Source of the DNA: Nageia nagi
Lineage: Eukaryota > Pinophyta
Reading direction: 5' to 3'
Length of the DNA stretch: 64,000 nucleotides
NCBI GenBank assembly: GCA_050084985.1
Contig: JBITNC010000001.1
Coordinates: 30,504,001 to 30,568,000 of the forward strand
The number at the start of each line of letters is the position of its first letter. Position 1 is the first letter of the stretch. The translations under genes and the position numbers were made by a program. The notes under the pieces were generated by a model. It worked only from the letters and a program-made list of their open reading frames with translations. It was not told where the DNA came from and did no database searches. Shown one piece after another: positions 1-12,391 of this stretch.

Positions 1-9
1 CATCAATAA

Positions 10-14
<5 letters not shown>

Positions 15-62
<48 letters not shown>
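15..62. repeat. (TA)n microsatellite
   Basis: An uninterrupted TA dinucleotide run of about 23 units. No gene is visible around it. Confidence 0.97.
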
Positions 63-67
<5 letters not shown>

Positions 68-120
68 AATTTTAGAGAAATTAAATTACTTCAATTTGAT
101 AATCATTTTATATTTATAGG

Positions 121-372
121 GAATTAGAGATGCTCATCACCTAAATATTGTAGATGCTCATTACCTAAATTATAAATGAACAATTATGATTCACCTAAAG
201 AGATTTAATAAGATGATTTCACCTAAAGATTATAGATGTCCCTGTATCACACTATAATATAATGCTTCATTAAATTAATCACCACCTAAGTGCTATAAAT
301 GCTCATCATCTAAGGATTGCAAACACTTGTCACCTTAATATTGTAGATGCTCATCACCTTAAGATTAGAGAT
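121..372. repeat. Degenerate minisatellite, GATGCTCATCACCTAAA-type units
   Basis: The words 'gatgctcatcacctaa', 'gatgctcattacctaa', 'tgctcatcatctaa' and 'gatgctcatcaccttaa' recur at irregular 20-50 base spacing. It is a decayed tandem repeat with no reading frame. It ends just before the alternating inverted modules. Confidence 0.7.
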
Positions 373-400
373 GTCATAACTTTCTATAGCTCATAATTTT

Positions 401-1484
401 TTTTTTAAAGTTTCCAATTGATGTAAATGATATACCATTGGAAATATCTCAAAATAATCTTTAAAATGAGTGGTCCACACAACCCCTTTTGAGTAAGGAA
501 TGAGTCATCAATTACCAACAATATAGATAATTATCTATAGTAAAATGTAAATGATTATCTACACATTTGTGCAAATGATTGTTTGCAATTTATTACTAAT
601 GATTATATATATTTTTGCCTTTTATGACTCATTACTTACTCAAAAATGGTTGTGTGACTACTCTTTTAAAGGTATTTTTGATATTTATCCAATGGTGTAT
701 CATTTGCATGGATTTGAGACATGTAAAAAAAGTTATAGGCCTTAGAAAGTGACTAATATTTTTATCAATTTCTATACCCATAACATTTTTTTATAGTTTT
801 AAATCAATTTAAATGATATATTATTATATAGATCTCAAAAATACCTCTAAAATGAGTGGTCACACAACACCTTTTGAGCAAGTAATGAGTTCTCAAAGGT
901 AAAAATATATTGATGACCATTTGCAAGAAAATGCAGATGATCATTTACATTTATTTATAGATAATCATCAACATTATTTTTACCTTTTTATTACTCATTA
1001 ATTGCTCAAGAGGGGTTGTGTGATAACTCATTTTAAATTTATTTTCAATATATATCCAATGGTATATCATTTAAATTGATTGGTGACCTGTAAAAAATGT
1101 TATGGGATTTAGAATATGGCTTATTTATTTTTATCAATTTTTATTGCTTATAATTTTTTACAAGCATCCAATTGATTTAAATTATATACCATTTGATATA
1201 TCTTGAAAAGACCTTCAAAATGAGTGGTCATACAACCCTTTTTGATCAAGTAATGAATTGTCTAAGGCCACAAACACAAATAATGATTATAGAAAATGCA
1301 GATGGTCATAATGCAAATGATCATCTTCATTTTAATACAAATGACCATTGGTATTTTTGGCCTTAAATGACTCATTACTTACTCAAAAGGGGTTGTGTGA
1401 TAACTCATTTTAAAGGTCTTTTTTGCCATCTATCCAATGGTATATCATTTAAATATATTGAAGGCCTATAAAAAAAGTTATGGG
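401..1484. repeat. Three tandem hairpin units of alternating ~110-bp inverted modules
   Basis: One module (core 'aaaatgagtggtcacacaac') occurs forward at about 401-505, 793-900 and 1161-1262. It occurs reverse-complemented at about 632-745, 983-1105 and 1367-1484 (core 'ggttgtgtgataactcattt'). Orientation alternates strictly, giving a composite period near 370 bp in which each forward/reverse pair could form a hairpin. The same core appears once in the + strand LTR at 62,108, so the module probably came from an LTR U3 region. The 64-codon frame at 551-745 lies inside this repeat and is not a gene. Confidence 0.8.
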
Positions 1485-1729
1485 CTTTAGAAAGTGAAGA
1501 TAATCATTAATACTTACTATCACCAATACTTTACAACTTTTTTACAAAGTATTTATTTCTCCACTTACTATATGCGATTTTCATACATTTTCACCATGAA
1601 TTGAATTAAATTTGCCATATTTTGAAATTTTTTATTTCACCATTATTTTTTATGTATAATATTGATCCATGTATATAGATTCATTTCAAATTATAAAAAA
1701 TATGAAAAATATCATATATTTGTAGGAAG

Positions 1730-2537
1730 GAGAAGAATGGCAACAATGAAATTACAACCCATCATTGCAAAAGAACCATTCTAGTAATGGGGTCTTGATT
1801 TCATTAGCATGATCAAACAAGACCCCATTACTAGATTATCTATGTATTGAATATGATTACAAATTATTTTACAATATGGATTGAAGCTTCTACAACAAAA
1901 TACCAATATTAAGATATGATCATCTCTTCCATGGAGAGAATCATTACAAAATTTGGTATTCAATATACTGTTAATATATTAGATAATGGTTTAGTATTCT
2001 TAAATGCTAGTCTTAGAATTTTCCTCGATATAATATTTACTAGAAAACCTCTTCCAATTATTACCCATAGGGTAATAGATTAGTTGAATCAACAAATAAA
2101 AATCTAATGAAAATCCTAAAGAGGATAGTAGATGATAATCAAAAATATTGGAACAAGAAGCTTGACCTTGCACTATGGGCAAACTGAATCACTTACAAAT
2201 CTTCTATAAGTATTCTCCTTATGTTCTAGTTTATGGGAAAAGAGCAATATTTCCACTTTATATTGAATTACTTGCATTGTAATTACTTAACTGATATGAT
2301 ATGAATGATTCAAACCTATTACAAGTATAAATATTTGGTTTGACCTACTTAAATGAACTTTGAAGGAATTCTTATAGAAACATTCAAAATATAAATAGTG
2401 TTGTTAAGAAGTGGTTTGATAAAAAATATGTATCCAATATTTCTTTCAAACCTAGTGAATTGGTGCTCAAATGGGATGAGATAGAGCCAATCCTATATGC
2501 CATCAAAAGTTTGATTCTTTATGGTTTGAACCATACA
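1730..2537 (+). pseudogene. Ty3/gypsy integrase remnant (pol 3' part)
   Basis: Conceptual translation across frameshifts gives the landmarks of a plant Ty3/gypsy integrase in order: WGLDFIS near 1788, a YFTIWIEA block near 1865, FGIQYTV-ILDNG near 1950-1990, NRLVESTNKNLMKILKR near 2070-2130, and the tail motif ELVLKWDE near 2458-2482 followed by FDSLW. These match the DDE core and C-terminal domain of the family by eye. The protein is broken by several stops and frameshifts. It stops abruptly near 2,538 where a minus-oriented LTR terminus begins, so the element was interrupted by another insertion. No LTR of its own is recognised nearby. Confidence 0.85.
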
Positions 2538-3300
2538 TTTTACTACCCAAAAAGCAACCCTATTAGTAAACAAGATAAGACATATTAAAATAAATACATT
2601 CTTTACTACTATTGAATAGACTTAAAATAATACAATGATAAATCTCTACATTCATTATGCCTTACCAAAAAAAATTTACAAAATGGTTATTGGGCATTTG
2701 TGTCCATTTACAGAGTCACTAATGTTTTGATGTAGTTATTTGGTGATTGATCTTGATTACTAGAGTTTCGATCACAATATTTGGCATTTCTATGATTATA
2801 TTTGCAAGCTTTGATTTTTTTCTTCTAAAACTCACAAAAAATATTTAATTTCCCTTTCTCTTCTCCATTTGAATGTCCTTGATAACTCTGTTATTCAAAA
2901 CTTATGGACACTGCACACATGTGAACAAAAAATGCATCAAACATACCTATTCATTTTAGAAAATAAAAACAATACTCAAATGAAAATGAATATGTAAAAA
3001 ACATGAAAATATAAAGCACTCACTCAATAAGTTCCCAGATATATTTTAGCATAGTAGCTTTACTTTCAAATTGGGTCACTTTCTTCAATGTTGTAGGTTT
3101 GATTTATAGAGTTTTCAAACTAATAAAATTTCCATTTTAGAGACAAAAATCTAGATAAAAAAGCTCATCCAATTTTCTCATGGTGATGATCTATAGCTTG
3201 GGAATGTATGATGGATGCTAAGTCACTCATAATCCATAGCTTTTTATTCAAGTTGCTTCAAGAACTTACCATTTTTATTTTTATTTTACTTCAATAATTA
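2538..3300 (-). mobile_element. LTR fragment, same family as the LTR at 25.3-26.3 kb
   Basis: This stretch aligns in the same orientation with 25,335-26,088 over about 750 bp. Shared blocks begin at 'aaaagcaacc', pass through a 'caaaatgg(t/c)t(a/t)ttgggc' block and a 'catgaaaatataaagcact' block, and end at 'cttaccatttttatttt'. The low-coordinate edge is the LTR 3' end because in the other copy it abuts a primer-binding site. The outer U3 part (to TGTAGACACC) is missing or displaced. It could be the 3' LTR of the minus-strand Tat element, with later insertions between, or an independent fragment. Confidence 0.75.
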
Positions 3301-3349
3301 TTTGTTAATTGTAAGTAAGGGATAATTCTAAAATTTACATTTATGAAGG

Positions 3350-4830
3350 TGGTTACATTCAAGTTTCTAACTTGTATTTTCAACTCTGGTCAATGTTTTG
3401 GATTGACCTATTCTCTAAAATAAGGTAAATTTGATTGCTTGAATTATGATTAAGTATATTTTTGATCTTTTTCATTTGAAGCATTTTGAAAATAATGTTG
3501 TTGTATTATCAAAGTGAAACTTATGTATTATCACTATGCCATATGTTGTTTATGTCGCTTGCATGTCGATACTCTAGTTCATCTCCACATGCCAAAGCTA
3601 ACATGTGAAAATGAATCATACTTCATGAATACAATTATTTTGATTTTTTGCTCTTTACCTAGATAATAGGGTTAAATTATGATCTTGTGGAAAATTTGAC
3701 ACTATGTATTTAGTCATGCTCAACTCTTTCAAATTTTGGATTACTTTTGAGTGTTAGTTTTTCCAAAACATATGACATTGGTCAAGGTGAAAAGGAAGAT
3801 GCTTGTTTATTTTATCCTTGAAACATTTTTAATTTTTTTAATTTTAATATATTTATTTATTTATTGTCTCATGAAGGATGCATGATGATAATGGGTATAA
3901 TATATTGATTATCCCATCAAGGATCCATGAAGGGATATTTTAATTTTACCTCAACTATGACTCATGATGAATTATCAAAGGAGGGTTTTAAATATTTTTA
4001 TGTACATGTGACCATATGTGCATATATTTTTATATTTTCCTTATCCAAATTCTTAATATAATACTAGGAGAAATTAAATTTTTTGTATTTTTTATTTTAT
4101 ATGTGTGTTTTTTATATTCCTCATTTGGAACTCATGATGAGATATTAAAAAGAAGGCTTAAAGATTTTTTATTTTTTATTTTGAAAGAGCAATTTTGTTG
4201 AAGTTCCTTGACTTTTTGGTTTGACACCTAATTATATGTTTAAAATTGACCTAATCTCTTCAATAAGTCAAATTTTATTGATCAAATCATGATAAACTCA
4301 TGTTCTAATCACTTTTGTACTTTAACACATTTTAAAAACCATTATCGTGTATACCAAAATAATACTTGTATCTACCTCCATACTGTATAATGCTTATTGG
4401 TAGTTACATGATAAGACTCTATATTTGTATCTACATGTCAAAGCTAGCACATGATATTAAGATTATTTCATGTATACAGTTGGTTTGATTTTTACTGCCT
4501 TTTATCCTATTAGCAAGGGTACATGATGATCTTATGGAGAAGGTCATATCATACTTTTTAATCATGTTTTAATTTTTTAAATTTGAATCAATTATGAGAT
4601 TTAGTTGCTTTTTGATATATAATTTTGATTATTTTAATAAGTGGAAGACTTTTTTATTGTAATTTTTGATATAATTTTGTTACCTCATCAAGGATCCATG
4701 ATGAGACACCTAACAAGGGATTTAAAATATTTTTATGCAAACATGCCTTTATACACACTTATTTTTATATTTGCCTTATCTAAACTCTTGATAAAATACT
4801 AAATAAGGGCTTAAGTATTTTTTGTATTTT
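3350..4830. repeat. Diverged tandem duplication, ~0.8 kb period
   Basis: Blocks at 3,370-4,085 recur in order at 4,205-4,825. Examples are 'gcctattctctaaaataag..' versus 'gacctaatctcttcaataag..', 'catgccaaagctaacatg' (about 3,590) versus 'catgtcaaagctagcacatg' (about 4,437), and 'catcaaggatccatga' (about 3,914 and 4,687). Identity is low and no coding frame survives. The function is unknown; it may be LTR or untranslated sequence of an old element. Confidence 0.6.
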
Positions 4831-5429
4831 TAGATTTCATTTTTTAAATATTTTAAATATTTTGTGGGTCATTGGCATTTGGTTCTAGTCGAATGGCATT
4901 TTACCTCAGTCACTGGTGTTTGACTTAAAATTGCCAAGATCCAAGGTCACAAATTAAATAAAAAGATAAGATGAGTTGTCATTCAATAATTTATTTTTAC
5001 TATTTTTTTAGATCACTATTGGCATGTCCCAGTCTCTTTTCCATAATTTTCCTACCCTTAACCACTTATTTAGCTACCTTGTCACTTTCCTTGAGTCAAC
5101 ATATCACCAAAGAGGAGACCAACTATCTAGATGAGACCAATCAAAGAAGAGGTAATATTTTAGAAGTTATTATTTTTGTATTTAGGTATTTTTAACCATT
5201 TAGATTTTTTTTAGCTTAGAATTTGTAATTTTTGACCCTTTTTAGGCATTATGGTCATGGTTATTGAATAGGGCCTAAGGTTTCAAGGTCACCAATGTCC
5301 AACCGATGGACACTTGCAACTCTATAACTCAATTTCTTGGTCATTAGTGTTTAGTATTTAAGTTGATTATATATATATACTTAAGTTGAATTTAGACTTC
5401 AATTAGTTTATTCTTATTCTAGGTTTGAG
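4831..5429. other. AT-rich spacer with decayed leader-type motif words
   Basis: No gene is supported. Sequences at 4,862-4,940 ('gtcattggcatttggttc', 'cagtcactggtgtttgac') and 5,280-5,350 ('gtcaccaatgtccaaccgat', 'gcaactctataact') resemble decayed forms of the GCCAGCGACTGTAAC motif seen intact at 62.2 and 63.0 kb. The 74-codon frame at 4,971-5,195 has no recognisable features. Confidence 0.45.
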
Positions 5430-7370
5430 ATGTGTATGACCCTAGACATTGGTGCCCCATAATTCTTCAAGAGGGATATCCATTCCTTACTACTGGGGAA
5501 CACATTGCTTTAGAGTATGGGTTTTATATTTGGGCCCTACATGGATCCCATTCAATGGGAGTACCCTCTTATGGAAACTTTACCTAAGAGGTGATACTCC
5601 ACCACCTCTACTTTCTATCTCCTGATAGGGAAGATGACCATCACAATGAAGGATATACATCATCTTTATCACTTACCTATTCATGGCTAGAGGATTTAGT
5701 ACATCATTAATAGAAATGATATTCAACCAACTATTTTCTACCTATATGGAGCTAATAGGGTATATATGATCATGTTTGAGATCAATTAAAGCAATATCAA
5801 GTATCTATAGTACTAGTATAATGATTAATAAGGGATGATTAGATTCTCATTTTCGATGGGGTTGATTAAGTATTACACTTTTCTTGACATAGGAAGTGGT
5901 AAATTTCCTTGTTCATTTCTTCCTATTGTTATAGGCATGATGATAGTACTATTTTTACTTGGTATTTCACTTTGTTAGCATAATACTACAAGGAGTTATT
6001 ATTTTACTCTTAAACCTCATGTACTTTCTATTCTTGGTTTTATGGATCATACATAGTATCCAGCAAGCATATAAAGATAGAGGGAGGAATTTTATATCTT
6101 CACTACTAATGTTGTTCATAGAGATATTTATTTTTACCAAGAGATGCTTAGTTAGCTCATTCCTAATCATGTTAGGTTTCAACCATATCACCTATATCCA
6201 ATGTGGCATGAGCTAGAGAATGAGCTTGTATTACCAGATATGCTAGGGTTCTCAATGGTTGTGGACCAATTTTTTGGAGTATTTTAGTTTGAGCATTTTA
6301 GGTGCTAGTTTGGACTTATGTAGGATGTTTCTTTAGAACCTAAGAGGTATCAAAGAGAGGGAACTCTTACCAGAGGATTTTGACCCTTTAGTATACACTA
6401 AGCCTAATCCTATAAGGGATGAGAATATTGATGAAGATTCATATGCAGATGATGTTAGGGTCACAAAGTTTTTTACTACATATGGAAGGATGAGCTCAAG
6501 GAGGCTAAGGAGGGTGACCAAGATCATTGAGTACAATAGCAAGTGCAGGACCCATATTTAGGGCCTAGTATGCATGGGGAGCATGACATTGAGATGGGTC
6601 CTCCAAAGGATGTACCTATGATAAAGATACATGTTTATGGGGAGGTTAGCATAGGTGAGGGAGCTTAAGAGAATGAGAGACTAGGTCCATAGGTTCATAG
6701 TTATGACTCGTTACTTGGTGACATATATGAACTTAAGTTTTTACCTAGGTAATGTTGATCATTACTTGATCAATATCATCAAGATAATGAGTCCTTATGT
6801 GCTAAATTATGGTAGTATAGGTACACAAATGAGGATAGGCTTAGATATAGAGTAGACTATGATAAGTACAAGAAGGAGAGAGATATGGCATAACCTATGG
6901 TGCAATACATATAACAATAGGTTAGAGAAGAAGGGTTTGTAGTAGGCATGGAGAGATACTTGTCCACTTTTATCAAGGATATATTTAGGTAGAGATATTA
7001 TTATCATGGAGTGTCTAACACTTGCTTAGTGTGTATTCTAGCATATGCACCTAGTTTGTAGTATCTTGTTCCTCCTCTAGATTACATCCCTTTTGATATG
7101 CATAAACTTCTTCCTATGATGGCTAGTGAGGCATAAGACAACATTGGGGCATGGACATGTAGAGGTAGGTCTATAGTTTCTCCTAGTAAGAGTGTTACTT
7201 CTACTTCTTCTTACCACAAGCATGCATCATAAAATCTTCAAGTAGTAGGGTGAGAGAGGGGCATAGGTATCCCTTTGACATTAATTCAAAGAGGCCAAGA
7301 TATGAGGGCAAGACTAGTGGTTATGGAGGTAGTGAAGGAAATACTTATGAAGATGCTCTTGAGGATTGAG
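5430..7370 (+). pseudogene. Decayed unrecognised coding stretch, transposon-associated
   Basis: Short open segments on the + strand look coding although none is long. Near 5,620-5,690 a segment reads as GKMTITMKDIHHLYHLPIHG, whose shape resembles the TMTLxDVxxLxGLPxxG start of plant mobile domain proteins. Near 6,170-6,280 a segment reads RFQPYHLYPMWHELENELVL. Acidic and charged text follows at 6,590-7,000, and a Ser/Gly-rich tail ends near 7,370. Frameshifts and stops are frequent. The resemblance to a plant mobile domain protein is weak and made by eye. A similar charged C-terminus occurs at 40.8-41.7 kb. Confidence 0.35.
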
Positions 7371-8900
7371 GACTTACCTCTTTGTGTTATATTATTTTAT
7401 TGTTAGCCTATAATATCATGTTTTAGACTTATATTTGTTGATGGTGTTACAATATATTCATTTTTTCATGGAATTAGGGTTATGTTTAATTTTAATGTTA
7501 TATTTCATATTGATGAAATGTTAATAATGGTTTGCATTATGTTGTATAATGATACTTCTCAATATTTTGATAAATTAATGGTTTCTATATGATGTAATTA
7601 TGATTAATGGATGATGTAATTATAACAATTTAGTTTGTTATTAATATTATATTTAAAATCTTATAATTACATAATTATAATTAGGACAATATTTTATTTA
7701 TAATAGTATGGAATCAAATATCATCATTTTCTATTATTGGCTAATTATACACCTAGTTTTTAACACATATATGTAAAATGGTATAAATGGAATGGACGTA
7801 TGAAGATATGGATGCAAATATATACTCATGGGTGATGAATATGAATGAATGGTATAACCATTTGAATGTCAAACATAACCTCCTAATTAACTTACCAAGA
7901 TCATAATAATAATTGTATATATTATGGAGTGAAATGTATAATATGATAAATAATTGTAACAAATAAAATATTCAAACTGACTTCCTAAAATAATTTTTCA
8001 TTTTATTTTTATCTACTAGGGATGATATAAAATAATGTTATAATACATCTTAGTTTATTATGAACTTGTGTGTGTGCAATGATATTTAATTCCTTCTCTT
8101 GATGCTCATAAACTTAATATTTTAAAATCATAAAATATGTAAGCTAATTCATCCATATGAAACATGCAAAGGTCCATAATAGAGACTATACATATCACCA
8201 CTTCATAAGGTATACCTCACTTCTGAAAAAGTGTCCATAGCCCCAATGAAGATTAACCCTTAGATCTTGTTATAACCTTGCTTTATTACCAATTAGGCAT
8301 TCATAGCTTCAATAGAGGATACTATAATCACCCAAGAATTCTACTTATCTTTTATTTTATTTTATTTTTTTGAATATGTTTTAAATATTTTTTATATCTT
8401 TTTTGTATATTTTTTTTGTAATTTTGAATTTTTTTCTCTATCTCTTTTCTCTTCCTATCATATCTCTTGGGTTAGGGATGAATCAAAATAATAGGAAGAA
8501 TAATCACTCAAAATAATTATCAAGTAACATCTTGATTTTGATTATTTTAAGATTTTAAAATGTGCAAGAGTGTATGAGTTAATAATATCTTGAAAGTATA
8601 TCAAAGTTATGTTTGTTTATCATCCTAAGTTTCAAAAACATTATGAAAGATCTTTTGATAAAATAGAATATGAATATTATACTCATAAACTAATTTATTT
8701 TTAGGTACAACTATATATATGACTAATATATGGATGGATATATGATTTGTATGTATATATTGGTAGGTTACTAGAATTATCATGTTTAACACTTAATAGT
8801 TTTATGACAATGGTAGTAACAAAGAAGATGAACATAATGGTACAATATGAACACATAGGGAAGCATACCCAATAGTTAACATGCTTAAGAAATAATTTTA
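7371..8900. other. AT-rich non-coding stretch
   Basis: I see no gene, RNA or clear repeat here. Open frames such as 7,753-7,962 (-) and 8,701-8,952 (-) have low-complexity composition and no family landmarks. Confidence 0.6.
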
Positions 8901-8928
8901 TGTGTGTGTGTGTGTGTGTGTGGTGTGT
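8901..8928. repeat. (TG)n microsatellite
   Basis: A TG dinucleotide run of about 11 units with a short TGGTGTGT end. It produces a spurious His-Thr-rich frame on the minus strand. Confidence 0.95.
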
Positions 8929-9608
8929 ATTATGATTTTTTAACTTTTTCATTTTTTGGGTTTTTATGAGTTTTTAATTTTTTTTGTTTTTATGATTTTT
9001 TAGTCCTCATTTGGCTCTTTGTGATTAAATCCATGTCATATGAAGGATTACAATAACTGACTATGAGATATGGTATGAAAATGACATAGTGTACAAATGA
9101 CATAATCAATAGACTAATGTGTTGTATTATGGGTGATAGAAACAATAAATATAGAATATTAATGGAAAACAATTTGTGCTATTACATGGGTGATAGTAAG
9201 TATGTCGAATGTCTCATGAGGATGTAATGATGGTGGGCCAAAAAATGTAATGAGTTGAAAAAAGAATGTATTGACATAGGTATTTATTGTAATCCTCTAT
9301 ATGAAATCTATTCTATAAAATAAGAAAATGAGGTTTTGGAGAAACTCTTCATCAAGTATGTCATAAATTAAGCAAGTTTCCCAACATTTTCATGATTAAT
9401 AGTAATGCTTACCTAAAAGAAAATTTTGAGGGCATGGTAAGCTTGATCAAATCTTTCTACAAGGCTTGAAAAGGTTGCCATAGATAATATTTTATGTTGA
9501 ACACCATCAAGAAATTCAAAAAAGCGATTTGTATCTACATCTAGTGATGGAATATGACTCTCTATATAGTCACTAAGGAATATACAAGGTGAATACATAC
9601 ATATATAT
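8929..9608. other. Non-coding stretch left of the foldback
   Basis: No family is recognised. The 61-codon minus frame at 9,413-9,598 has ordinary amino-acid composition but no support beyond its length. Confidence 0.5.
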
Positions 9609-9872
9609 CCACCACTTGTTTTGTATCCCCTTCACTCTCAACCATCCATTCTAGGAAAAGGTCCTATTCACCTTCAATTCAGGCCTCCTTATTATTTATA
9701 CTTTAGTCATGGTTGTTAGGTCATTCATAAGAAATCCATACACCAATGCCATTTCAAGATCATAAATTGCTTTGTGTCATGCTAAAAATAAAAAACAATA
9801 AAAATATTAAAAAGTATAAAAGATAATAAAAATGTGTGTGCCATACATACATACATACATAATATATATATA

Positions 9873-9922
<50 letters not shown>

Positions 9923-10221
9923 ATATCTATGTATGTATGTATGTATGTATGTATGTATGTATGTATGTATGTATATGTATACATGGCACACACATTTTTA
10001 TTATCTTTTATACTTTTTAATATTTTTATTGTTTTTTATTTTTAGCATGACACAAAGCAATTTATGATCCTCAAATGGCATTGGTGTATGGATTTATTAT
10101 GAATGACCCAACAACCATGACTAAAGTAGAAATAATAAAGAGGCTTAAATTGAAGGTGAATAGGACCTTGTCCTAGAATGGATGGTTGAGAGTGAAGAGG
10201 ATACAAAACAAGTGGTGGAAG
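9609..10221. mobile_element. Long near-perfect inverted repeat (foldback or MITE-like)
   Basis: The left arm (about 9,609-9,862) and the reverse complement of the right arm (about 9,968-10,221) match almost base for base. Both start CCACCACTTGTTTTGTATCC and run inward to 'aatgtgtgtgccat'. By eye there are roughly ten mismatches in ~250 bp, about 96% identity. The loop is a compound CATA/TA/TATG microsatellite (9,842-9,974). No transposase is encoded. A single strand would fold into a ~250-bp stem. No clear target-site duplication is seen at the edges, so MITE, hairpin-RNA locus and recent inverted duplication all remain possible. Confidence 0.9.
9842..9974. repeat. Compound microsatellite (CATA)n-(TA)n-(TATG)n
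   Basis: CATA units (9,842-9,862), TA units (to about 9,925) and TATG units (about 9,928-9,974) form the loop of the foldback. The two tetranucleotide runs are reverse complements of each other, so the palindrome continues into the repeat. Tyr/Ile/Cys-rich open frames on both strands here are artefacts. Confidence 0.95.
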
Positions 10222-11160
10222 TGATGGTCTAGGTTTTGGCTTGAACTTTCTGATGACTCTCTTAGGTTCTATATATGAAGTTGAAGCTTCAACAAGTACC
10301 TTAAAAAAATAAAAAAGGAAGGTATATATATAGGATGTAATGAAATGGGTGGTGGTGGTATTAGAGTAGCTGATAGTGAGGACTATGGGATAAGACTCCC
10401 TACATTGACCATGGAACTCCTACTATCAATAATCATTAAACATTATTTTTGACTAGCCTTTTTAATCTATTTTCTTTTGTCGAGACAATGAATAATTCAT
10501 TCAAATCATGATTTTACATTTAAAGGATTATTCACAAAATAATTATTACTAAACAATGAACTATATTTATATACAATTTCATCATTTGTGAAGGATGGTA
10601 TAAGCATAGAATAAAAAAATGTTGTCTACACATAAAAAATGGCATTTTTCTTATTTTTTGAATTTTCCCATACTTCACTAAAAAAAAGGAAAAAATGTCA
10701 TTTTTTGTGTAAAAAATGGCTCATTTAAATAGTGTTTAAACACCATAGAAATGTTGAATACATGGAAAAAATGCAAGATTGGAGACAAATTTTTGAGGTC
10801 ATTTAGACACATTTTTACACCCAAAAAATGGTGTTTAAATACAAAATATACTAGGAAAATGTAAAAATATATATATATATATATATATATATTACTAACT
10901 TAAACGCCTCATGCCATCCTTTCCATTTTTGACACCTTTTTCCCAAATAAGTCATTTAAATGCATAAAATATGCATCTTTTGACCAAAAAATTCACCTTG
11001 ATAAGTCCAGAACATTGGTTAGGAGGAAAAAGATGGTATTTTTCATATTTTTAGCATCTAGATACCATTTAATAGGGAAAATATGCAAATGATGCCTCAA
11101 AATGCATAAGTAGCTAGATGGCTAGGGAGAATGAATAAAGAGGAAAAAAGTATTTTTCCC
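10222..11160. other. AT-rich spacer with a short palindrome and (TA)n run
   Basis: No gene is visible. An imperfect palindrome spans about 10,625-10,725: 'acataaaaaatggcattttt' pairs with 'aaaaatgtcattttttgtgt'. A (TA)n run lies at 10,867-10,892. The stretch precedes the hAT coding region and may hold its 5' end, but I could not identify terminal inverted repeats. Confidence 0.5.
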
Positions 11161-11880
11161 TCATTTTCACTTTGCAAGTTTTGGAGAAAGGTAGAGGAGC
11201 TAGAGGGGAGCAAGAGCATTGCTATGGGAGGTTATACAAGACTCCAAAATACCTAAAGGGTTGGATAGATTTTGGCAATATGCAACTCCAATTATGGGGG
11301 TTTGAGACAAATCTCAATATTTTAGGTGCAATCTATGTGAAAAGCCTATTTGAGGTAACAATTAAAAGGTTCAAAAGGCATATTTCTAGGAGACCAAGAA
11401 GCAATGTGAAGAGTTTCCAAAAAGCAATTCTAGATCTTTCTTTGGGTGTAATTAGAGCCTTGGATTCTATTATTGAGAGAAAAGAGCATACATGAGCATT
11501 TTGAATGGAGCTAGGAGGGATAAGCTCTTCTACTACAAGTGGAAATATTTCCAATCTAAGTGTAGGTGTAGGTGCAAGTAGACCTAGTGGAAGTGGATAC
11601 CTTGGATGGGTTGGAGTCCATTCCTAATTTCAACCCCATACAACTCCTAGATCCCAACTATCCATTATAAGTATGTTGAAAAAGAAGTAGAAGAAAGAAT
11701 TTGATTTGATGTTTGCAAAATTGATCTATTATGAAGGAGTTCCAATAAATATTACTAGTAGTGTATTTTGGCAACCAATAATTGATGCAATGGCTAATGC
11801 TAGACCTAGGTATGTGGGCCCTACTCATAAAAAATACAAGGGTCTCTCATGAAGGATCCCAAGTAGGATGTCAATGATAG

Positions 11881-11993
11881 GTACATAAATAATGATATCA
11901 AATATTAATAGATAATATGTATTACATGTTTTAAATTAATTTTTTTATTTAGTTATTTTATAATTTATTTTATATTTATTTTACTATTTTTAG
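11881..11993 (+). other. Inferred intron 1 of the hAT transposase pseudogene
   Basis: A GT start (gtacataaataatg) and TTTTTAG end bracket a very T-rich ~113-base stretch. Homology to hAT proteins ends just before it and resumes right after it. The position is inferred from protein similarity alone. Confidence 0.55.
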
Positions 11994-12391
11994 AATGGTT
12001 GATATTGAGCAATCTTGGAAGTTATCAGGTTACACAATATTATCTAATGGGTGGTCAGATAGTAAGAGTAGAAGCTTGATTAATTTGTTGCTATACTCCA
12101 AATATGGGACAATATTCAAGAAATCCATTGATGCATCTGATAAGGAAGAAGATGCAAACTTGTTATGTGATTTATTGGATTAGTTTGTGAAGGAGGTGGG
12201 ACTAGAGCATGTTGTTCAGGTGATCAAAGATAATGCTTCTAGTTATGTTACAATAGGTAGCAAGCTCATGAATATGTATCCCTCCTTTTACTAGAATCCA
12301 TGTGTTTGTCATTGTATTGATATTATTTTGGAGGACATAGGAAAATGGTTTGGGTGAAAGAGGTGGTTGACCAAGAAAGGATAATCATGAG

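Noticed and set aside
128-372. CRISPR-like regular repeats
   Set aside because: Units are irregular in length and spacing and sit in plant nuclear DNA; a decayed minisatellite explains them.
551-745. 64-codon + strand frame
   Set aside because: It lies within the alternating inverted-repeat modules.
9760-10067. Four overlapping open frames rich in Tyr, Ile, Thr and Cys
   Set aside because: They are translations of CATA/TA/TATG microsatellites and the hairpin arms on both strands, with no independent coding signal.
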